Shown: one piece after another, positions 1 through 5,372 of the stretch | Position numbering within the stretch: position 1 is the stretch's first letter | Layout: every line of letters starts with the position of its first letter | DNA from: Pseudomonadota bacterium | GTDB taxonomy: Bacteria; Myxococcota; Myxococcia; Myxococcales; Vulgatibacteraceae | Reading direction: 5' to 3' | Assembly (NCBI GenBank): GCA_023436385.1 | Contig: JAEZJH010000069.1 | Coordinates: 1-9,289 of the forward strand | DNA length: 9,289 bases | Translations under genes and position numbers: made by a program | Notes under the pieces: generated by a model | What the model was told of the DNA's origin: nothing | Databases searched by the model: none | What the model saw: the letters and a program-made list of their open reading frames with translations, nothing else

Positions 1-214
1 CGCGGTCGTCGTCGAGCCGCAGCGAGACACGACAGCCATGGGCCGGCTCGACGGTGCCGCCGGCGACCGGAAGCTGCAGCGGCCCCCGGTCGACGACCTC
101 CTCGACCCAGTCCTCGACACGCCGGAACACGCCGGTGGCCGTGGCCACCGGGCTCGCCCCCGGCTCGATGTGAAAGTGGGATGCGAAACGAGGGAACATA
201 TCCTCCGGGAGCAT
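1..214 (-). CDS. Partial hypothetical protein, N-terminal 71 residues, runs off left edge
   Basis: On the minus strand an open frame starts with ATG at 214 and stays open to the window edge, giving 71 residues that begin MLPEDMFPRFASHFHIEPG. An in-frame TGA at 226-224 lies four codons upstream, so the start must be the ATG at 214 or the in-frame ATG at 199 (MFPRFASHF). The second has a GGAGG only two bases before it, which is too close for a normal ribosome site, and the first has no clear Shine-Dalgarno, so the choice is open. Codons are strongly G/C-ending. The peptide is ordinary in composition, with hydrophobic/charged alternation (VEDWVEEVVDRGPLQLPV), unlike the Arg/Pro-rich shadow frames on the plus strand. 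There is no signal peptide, so the product is probably cytoplasmic. The beta-rich look (LQLPVAGGTVEPAHGCRVSLRL) could fit a small regulatory domain such as PilZ, but this is a guess. It is transcribed divergently from the gene at 728. Confidence 0.55.
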   Translation of the reverse strand, partial: MLPEDMFPRFASHFHIEPGASPVATATGVFRRVEDWVEEVVDRGPLQLPVAGGTVEPAHGCRVSLRLDDDR

Positions 215-727
215 CGCACGTTTTCACGTCCGGTGTCGCCGGGGTCGTTGCCGGGGGCGGGGGCGGGTCCCGAGCCCTGCGGGAAGTCCCACGCGGGCGC
301 ACTGCGTCACGCCCGACGGGCCTCCCGACGCCCGCTGTTCGGCGCGGTAATCGTGTCCTCCCTCCCCTTCTGCTCTCCCACCGCCCCGGGGAGCACGAGC
401 GCCCCGACGACACCGGGAGGCCCGACGAGACCGGCGCCCTCGGGTCCCCACGCACCCCCCAGGTTGCGCTGCGAGCTACCGCCAGCGGTAACCGGGCCTA
501 CAAGGGGTATTCCGTAACACAATAAATGGTTCTTCTTCCGTACTACGTTATTGCAAGCCATTTCTTTTGACCTGCAGCGCAGAGGCTCGGCAAGCTCCCC
601 GGGTCCACGATCGCCGTCGGCTACACCCCCCGTAAGTCGACCCATCACAGGGCGCGCGATCGAGGATCCGGCGAGCCGTCTCGGCCACGGCCACCAGATT
701 CCCCCCCCGGGCCGATGAAAGACAAGC
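215..727. other. Non-coding divergent intergenic region
   Basis: About 510 bases lie between the divergently oriented minus-strand gene and the gene at 728. The open frames across it translate to low-complexity Arg/Pro/Gly/Ala sequence and lack ribosome sites, so I read it as non-coding. Visible content: G-tracts at 241-267, a short inverted repeat TACCGC-CA-GCGGTA at 477-490, and an AT-rich island at about 508-570. It probably carries promoters for both flanking genes, but no complete -35/-10 pair could be identified on either strand. Confidence 0.6.
508..570. promoter_or_regulatory. AT-rich island, probable promoter/regulator region
   Basis: By hand count this 63-base segment is roughly 35% GC, inside a window that is otherwise very GC-rich. 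It contains AATAAA (521-526), the self-complementary TTGCAA (551-556) and a T-rich run ending in TTGACC (567-572). Such islands usually mark promoter and regulator-binding DNA in GC-rich genomes. It lies about 160 bases before the ATG at 728 and about 290 bases from the minus-strand start at 214. The -35-like TTGACC has no convincing -10 partner at 16-19 bases, so direction and start site are undetermined. Confidence 0.35.
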
Positions 728-3106
728 ATGAGGCGAAGTCTGCACATCCTGGCTGGCCTCGCGGTGCTGTCCGTCGCGTCGTCCGCCCCTGCCGCGCCCC
801 AGGTGGTCAACAAGGTGCCGGTCGAGTCCGCGTTCGTGAAGGACGTCTCCACCGGCGACCACCATTCCCCGGCCCTCGCCGCCGATGAGAACGGCAACTT
901 CCTCGGCGTGTTCCGGAGTGAGGTCAAGAACGGCACGCAGTCGTACAGCTACCTCCACGGCGCTCGGGTGAGCCCCGACGGCACGGTGATCGACTCCGCG
1001 CCGTTCGTCATCGCCTACGCCACCGCGGCTGGCGAGTTAATGAACCCGCGCGTCGCCTACAACGGCGGCAAGTTCCTGGTGGCGTGGGAAACCGCAGGCA
1101 AGAACATCCAGGGCGCCTTCGTCGACGCGGCCACCAACGGGGTCCCCCAGCCGTTCTCGATCGCCGCGACTTCCCGGCGCGAAAGCGAGGTGGACGTGGC
1201 CGGAATCGCCGACCGGTTCGTCGCCGTGTATACGAGCGAGTACGCGTCCGACTCCGACGTCTACGCCACCGACGTCTTCCTGGACGGCACCGTCTCCGCG
1301 CCGTATCCGGTCTTCACCGACTTCGGCCAGGGAATGGAGCAGGTGCGCCGGCCGGCGATCGCCGCCTCGCCGCACGGTTTCCTCTACCTCGCGCTGTCCT
1401 GCTTCGTCGCGGACGAACCGAGCACCGAGTTCGCGCGCAACTCCCTGATCTTCATCCGTACGAAAGACGCCGATCCGCGCATCATCGACGACGCGTGGAC
1501 GATCGACGGAAGTCCGGTCGACTACAGCTACTACTGCAGCCTCGTGGGCCGGCCCGACATCGCCGCGGGAGAGGTGGAAGGCGCGGCGGTGGGCCAATTC
1601 GTCTGCAAGGACGGCAAGACGCACCAGGAGTATGCGAGGGGGATCTACGCGTCCGCGCCGGAGGGGAAGGGCCCCTGGCTCATGCCGGTCAGTGCCGGGT
1701 CCCACGACTACGAGGAGTATCCGTCGATCGCCTTCATCGATCGAGGCCTGGAGCCCGGCTACTGGATCACCTGGCTCGGCCGGCAGGACTACTCTCTGGA
1801 CGTGATGGCCCAGAAGCTCGACCCGTCCGGCAGTTACCTGGTGGGCGGCCCCCTCTCCTTCGGCCAGGGGAACTTCGCGACCCAGAACCGACACGTCCCG
1901 GCGATCGCCTCGAACGGCGGCGAGGTCCTCGTCGCCTGGGACGACGACAACTACGGCTCGCCGGAAGCGGCCATCCTCGGGACCCGCATCACCGCCACCG
2001 GAACCCTGCTCGACTTCCAAGAGCCCCTGATCCTGAACCAGCACTTCAACAACACCCCGCTCCGGCAGCGCCGCGTCGCCGTAGCCCGGAACGAAAATAA
2101 TCGCGCCCTGGCAGTCTGGCACCAGGGAGCGGTCATTCGTGGTGCGGTGATCGACCTCGCGTCCGGTCAGCCCGGCGCGACCTTCGACATCGGCGCCTCG
2201 ACCACTGGGATCACGCAGCCGGCGGTCGCCAGTGACGGCAGGGACTTTTTCGTGGTGTGGGAGAACCCGAACAACCCGACCCAGATCGTCGGCCAGATCG
2301 TGGATGAGACCGGCCAGCTCCCCATCCCCAGCGAAAACCTGAGCAATGGCCCTGCGCGGAACCCGGCGGTCGCCTTCAACCCCGAACGAAAAGTGTTCTT
2401 CGCCGCCTGGCGCGACGGCGCGGGCGGGGCCTGGTTCCCGGCGGGCCGCGCCATCGAGTGGGACGGCTCCTCGCTCCACCTTAGACCGGCGGACAAGATC
2501 GGCACCCAGGGCCACCACGACGGCCGGCCGGCTGTCGCCGCGTCGAAGGACAACTTCGTGGTCGTCTGGGAGGTGAACGACCAGGGGTCGTTCGATCCGG
2601 ACAACCTGTTCGCCGCGACCGTCCGCCCCGACGATTCGTTCAGCGGCGAGGTGGAACTCACGAAGGACCTCGACCAGAACTACGGCGGTCTCGTGCAGGC
2701 GGAGCCGTCCGTGGCCTGCAGGGATGAGGAATGCCTCGTCCTCTTTCACAGCCACGCCCAGGGTGACTTCGCCGACCTCTGGGCCATGCGCCTCGCGGTC
2801 AAGCCTGACCCCACCCCGGGTAGCTACCAGCGAGCGATCGTCCACAAGTACGACGAGGGGCGCCCCTCGGTCGTCTTCGATGGCGACCAGTATGCCGCCA
2901 TGTGGGAGACCGACATCGACGGGTACCCCGCCGTGTGGTTCTCGCGCTTCGATGATGCCGGCAATCCGCTCGACGGCCCGGACGGGATCGAAGTTGCCCC
3001 CGGTACCCTCCCGGCCCTCACGTGGCACAAGCCCGACCGCTACCTCCTCGTGAACCGGCAGTCGCTCCGTGGTGTGGAGCGAGCCTGGGCCACGAAGTTC
3101 GAATAG
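728..3106 (+). CDS. Secreted beta-propeller-like repeat protein (792 aa), function unknown
   Basis: The protein begins with a classical signal peptide: MRR, a hydrophobic stretch to about residue 19, then A20-P-A22, where signal peptidase I could cut. There is no lipobox, so the product should be periplasmic or secreted. The rest is about fourteen repeats of roughly 48-67 residues. Each opens with P-[AS]-[VI]-A, a G or N turn, and an aromatic/aliphatic strand often ending in W (for example PAIASNGGEVLVAWDDDN and PAVASDGRDFFVVWENP), with a following strand of the IxGxxVDxxG type. Repeat starts fall near residues 48, 107, 155, 209, 276, 332, 391, 449, 498, 546, 601, 660, 713 and 762. This pattern is common in uncharacterised extracellular myxobacterial proteins. 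Fourteen blades would fit two seven-bladed propellers, which is my inference. An in-frame TGA at 716-718 rules out a longer start; the ribosome site is weak. Downstream lies a strong hairpin, so it is probably a single-gene unit. Binding to a polymer or another surface protein is possible but unproven. Confidence 0.85.
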   Translation: MRRSLHILAGLAVLSVASSAPAAPQVVNKVPVESAFVKDVSTGDHHSPALAADENGNFLGVFRSEVKNGTQSYSYLHGARVSPDGTVIDSAPFVIAYATAAGELMNPRVAYNGGKFLVAWETAGKNIQGAFVDAATNGVPQPFSIAATSRRESEVDVAGIADRFVAVYTSEYASDSDVYATDVFLDGTVSAPYPVFTDFGQGMEQVRRPAIAASPHGFLYLALSCFVADEPSTEFARNSLIFIRTKDADPRIIDDAWTIDGSPVDYSYYCSLVGRPDIAAGEVEGAAVGQFVCKDGKTHQEYARGIYASAPEGKGPWLMPVSAGSHDYEEYPSIAFIDRGLEPGYWITWLGRQDYSLDVMAQKLDPSGSYLVGGPLSFGQGNFATQNRHVPAIASNGGEVLVAWDDDNYGSPEAAILGTRITATGTLLDFQEPLILNQHFNNTPLRQRRVAVARNENNRALAVWHQGAVIRGAVIDLASGQPGATFDIGASTTGITQPAVASDGRDFFVVWENPNNPTQIVGQIVDETGQLPIPSENLSNGPARNPAVAFNPERKVFFAAWRDGAGGAWFPAGRAIEWDGSSLHLRPADKIGTQGHHDGRPAVAASKDNFVVVWEVNDQGSFDPDNLFAATVRPDDSFSGEVELTKDLDQNYGGLVQAEPSVACRDEECLVLFHSHAQGDFADLWAMRLAVKPDPTPGSYQRAIVHKYDEGRPSVVFDGDQYAAMWETDIDGYPAVWFSRFDDAGNPLDGPDGIEVAPGTLPALTWHKPDRYLLVNRQSLRGVERAWATKFE

Positions 3107-3129
3107 CCGCTATCGCTCCACGTGGCTCC

Positions 3130-3161
3130 CGGCCCCCTTCCGCCCCGGCGGAGGGGGGCCG
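3130..3161 (+). terminator. Strong GC hairpin after the propeller gene, probable terminator
   Basis: Bases 3130-3144 (CGGCCCCCTTCCGCC) pair with 3147-3161 (GGCGGAGGGGGGCCG). This gives 15 consecutive pairs, one of them a G-U wobble (T3138-G3153), with a tiny central loop; the innermost pair probably opens to leave four bases. It starts 24 bases after the TAG ending at 3106. No T-run follows, so it is not a textbook intrinsic terminator, but U-poor GC hairpins of this kind commonly end transcripts or protect 3' ends in high-GC bacteria. Confidence 0.6.
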
Positions 3162-3425
3162 TTCGATCCCCATCGCGGACGACTCGGGAGTGTGGGCCGC
3201 TCGAACTCCAACAGCAGCGGCTCGCCTAGGAACGCCGGACGAGACCGCAGCTCCCTGGTCACCGAACACCGCCGCCTCCCAGGCCACAGCACCGCGCCCC
3301 CCAAATGGGTCGAGCGCCGGGCGAGGTCCGGCTCAGCCCCACCCGACCCGAGGAAAACCGCGGATCTCCGCCTCGCATCGGCTTAGAACACCGGCTGTCT
3401 TCTCAGATAACTCGATAAATTGGGG

Positions 3426-3457
3426 TTGACATCGTCGAAGGCATGAGCCGTCAATTT
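3426..3457 (+). promoter_or_regulatory. Putative operon promoter with perfect -35 TTGACA
   Basis: A perfect TTGACA lies at 3426-3431 in an AT-richer pocket about 110 bases before the operon's first ATG. The bases 17-19 positions later (around 3449-3457, CGTCAATTT) give only a poor -10 match such as TCAATT, so this is tentative. TTGAC (3426-3430) and GTCAA (3450-3454) form an inverted repeat, and AAATTG (3417-3422) mirrors CAATTT (3452-3457). A regulator could therefore bind here and overlap the promoter. Confidence 0.35.
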
Positions 3458-3527
3458 AGGTGTCACCCCACGAAAACGGCAGGATGGGTTTTCGCGAGGC
3501 GCGTCTAGCTGGTGGTCCGATCACGGC

Positions 3528-3533
3528 AGGAGG
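3528..3533 (+). promoter_or_regulatory. Shine-Dalgarno AGGAGG that decides the start at 3539
   Basis: AGGAGG sits five bases before the ATG at 3539. A longer reading from the GTG at 3512 has no ribosome site, would put this motif inside the coding sequence, and would lengthen the signal peptide with MVRSRQEAS. The ATG is therefore preferred. Confidence 0.8.
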
Positions 3534-3538
3534 CGTCG

Positions 3539-5362
3539 ATGCTGTCGAACCCAAGGTTGCCGGCAGTCCTACGACCCGGGCTTGCATCGCTGCTCGTTCT
3601 CCTCGCAGCGGCCCAAGTCCGCTGCGGGTCCACCGAGTGCGGCCCCGGCACCGTCGAAGAGGATGGCGAGTGCGTCGCGGTGCGGTGCGGACCGGGATCG
3701 GTCGTCCGCGACGGCGTATGCACTCGCGTCTGCGACGAGCCCTTCTGGATCGAGCGCGCGGGCGGGTGCGTGCTTCGGGACGCCGAGGTGAGCGAGACGC
3801 TCCCCGACGCCAATGACCCCGACCGCGGGGGCACCGCCATCCCCATCACCCTGCCGCCGGCGGACACCACGCTCTTCCTGGGAGGCGAGATCGGCGTCCC
3901 CTCTCCGGACGGCTTCGACACGGATGTCTTCGCCTTCGAAGCCAGGGCCGGCCAGGCCATCCGGCTCGAAGCCGTCGGCGACGGAGCCTCGGCCATCGCC
4001 TTCGAGGTGGCCCCCAAGGTGCCGACGCCCTCCTCCTTCGTCTGGTACGGGTTCGCGCTCGCCGCCGATCATCCGTCCCGGTACATCCGCTTCGGATCCG
4101 ACGAGACCTTCTATCTCCGGGTCACCGACCAGGCCAACCTGGACGGCGAGGGGATCCAGGGCGGATCCCGGTGCGACTACCGGGTCGCAATCACCACGCT
4201 GCCGGATGCTCCGGATGTCCCCATCGGCGCGGAGGTCCCGGTGGAGGTCGATCTGCTCGGCCCGCCGATGGTCCTGAGGAACACCGGTCTTTCTCCCGAC
4301 GACCTCTACACCATCGAAATCCCGCCCCCGGAGCGCACCTCGTTTCGCGCCCTGAAGCTCCTCGACGATGAGGGTTACGAGGTCGCCGTCGTCGAGGACC
4401 TGTTCGACTACCTTTTCGACGGTGGCCCGATCCCGATCGGGACGCAGCACTTCAACGCCCTTCGCTTCAAGGGCGGAACGGGCCGGTTCGCACTGGATTA
4501 CCGCCTGTGGGTCGACAACCCGTCGGTGATTCCGGTGACCGTTCGCCAGCTACCCGTCGAGGACCTGGGCGAGATCTCCGAGGCCTCGGGCGCCCTGGTC
4601 CCGCTCGCCTGCGTGGCGAGCTACAACGGCACCAACCTCTACCGCTTCCACGCGGTCAAGAGCGCGGCCGCGAAATACATGATCGTCCGCCTCGAGGCCG
4701 CCAACCAGGTGCCGGTGATCGGCGCCAACCTCTTCCTCTTCGATGAACAACTGCGCCCGATCCGGACCCTGGCGACGCGGGTGCGCGGGATGCAAACGCT
4801 CTGGGGGCAGCTGAACGCCGTCGATCTGCTGGTGGAGCGGGACCGCACCTACTACCTGGAGGTCTCCCAGGACATCTGGCCGACCCAGTGGACCACCCCG
4901 ATGACCTACGACCTGTCGGTCGAGTCGGTGGCGCAGGTGTCGGAGGTCTTCGAGGAGTCGGGTGAGGAGAACAGCATCCCGGAGTCGGCCCAGGTTCTCG
5001 ACCTCGAGCTGCCGGCGAATCCGGCCGCGGTGACCGGCTCGCTCGACCGGCTGGAGGACGTGGACAGGTTCAAGTTCACGGCCCGCGAGGCCACCGACTT
5101 GCTGGCCCTGGTCCTGCCGACCGTCAACGAGCCGGCGACCTTCTTCCCCCGGTTTGCCCTGCTCGACGACTCGCTCGACCTCCTCTGCGAGGCGATTGGC
5201 GACATCGGGTTCTTCACCAACTCCACGTTCGGACCAGGAGCCTACGAAGCCTGCATCCTGCCCTCCGCGGGAACCTACTACCTGCAGGTGACCGGACCTC
5301 CCTTCTCGTCGGACGCCAACAACGGATTCGGCGATTACGCGGTCGTTCTTCTTCCGAACTAA
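3539..5362 (+). CDS. Exported Cys-module/PPC-like beta-sandwich protein, probable lipoprotein (paralogue 1)
   Basis: From the ATG with AGGAGG five bases before it, the product has 607 residues. The N-terminus is a signal peptide (R6, R12, then a Leu/Ala core at 15-25) reaching C29. The sequence before C29 is Q-V-R, a poor lipobox, and AAA at 23-25 also allows signal peptidase I cutting. Residues 29-77 form a cysteine module of two CGxG[TS]V-type units, with Cys at 29, 34, 45, 50, 61, 65 and 77. About four beta-sandwich-like modules of ~115-125 residues follow (near 100-220, 228-345, 350-464 and 480-607). Several resemble the bacterial pre-peptidase C-terminal (PPC) family: DTDVFAFEARAGQ at 127, DVDRFKFTAR at 507, and the closing strands AGTYYLQV...GDYAVVL. 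It aligns end to end with the next gene's product, so the pair arose by tandem duplication. No protease or other catalytic domain is present, so this is not a typical PPC-bearing enzyme. A binding or structural role in the envelope is likely but inferred. Confidence 0.85.
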   Translation: MLSNPRLPAVLRPGLASLLVLLAAAQVRCGSTECGPGTVEEDGECVAVRCGPGSVVRDGVCTRVCDEPFWIERAGGCVLRDAEVSETLPDANDPDRGGTAIPITLPPADTTLFLGGEIGVPSPDGFDTDVFAFEARAGQAIRLEAVGDGASAIAFEVAPKVPTPSSFVWYGFALAADHPSRYIRFGSDETFYLRVTDQANLDGEGIQGGSRCDYRVAITTLPDAPDVPIGAEVPVEVDLLGPPMVLRNTGLSPDDLYTIEIPPPERTSFRALKLLDDEGYEVAVVEDLFDYLFDGGPIPIGTQHFNALRFKGGTGRFALDYRLWVDNPSVIPVTVRQLPVEDLGEISEASGALVPLACVASYNGTNLYRFHAVKSAAAKYMIVRLEAANQVPVIGANLFLFDEQLRPIRTLATRVRGMQTLWGQLNAVDLLVERDRTYYLEVSQDIWPTQWTTPMTYDLSVESVAQVSEVFEESGEENSIPESAQVLDLELPANPAAVTGSLDRLEDVDRFKFTAREATDLLALVLPTVNEPATFFPRFALLDDSLDLLCEAIGDIGFFTNSTFGPGAYEACILPSAGTYYLQVTGPPFSSDANNGFGDYAVVLLPN

Positions 5363-5372
5363 GGGAGGCGAC

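Larger units (their letters stand above)
3107..3538. other. Non-coding intergenic region before the lipoprotein operon
   Basis: This stretch of about 430 bases separates the propeller gene from the three-gene operon. Beyond the hairpin at 3130-3161, the part from 3162 to about 3385 is GC-rich and holds only low-complexity Ser/Arg/Pro frames without ribosome sites, so I see no gene there. From about 3386 to 3460 the composition becomes AT-richer and contains a TTGACA box and inverted repeats, suggesting the operon promoter. An in-frame TAG at 3506-3508 closes the reading frame upstream of the next gene. Confidence 0.6.

Noticed and set aside
477..490. TACCGC-CA-GCGGTA inverted repeat as an operator
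   Set aside because: Only six paired bases with a two-base centre, far from both starts; chance is likely.
38..525. Overlapping plus-strand frames in the left non-coding region
   Set aside because: Low-complexity Arg/Pro/Gly translation and no ribosome site; the first ~214 bases are better explained by the minus-strand gene.
715..730. ATG at 715 as an alternative start for the propeller gene
   Set aside because: It is out of frame with the repeats. The gene's own frame has a TGA at 716-718, so the ATG at 728 is the first usable start.
1037..3028. 663-residue minus-strand open frame antisense to the propeller gene
   Set aside because: Long antisense frames are expected in GC-rich codons. 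The translation is a Val/Gly/Arg/Asp-rich shadow with no signal or ribosome site, while the plus frame has a signal peptide and clear repeats.
3512..3538. Upstream GTG start for paralogue 1
   Set aside because: No Shine-Dalgarno precedes it, and the AGGAGG at 3528-3533 is ideally placed for the ATG at 3539.
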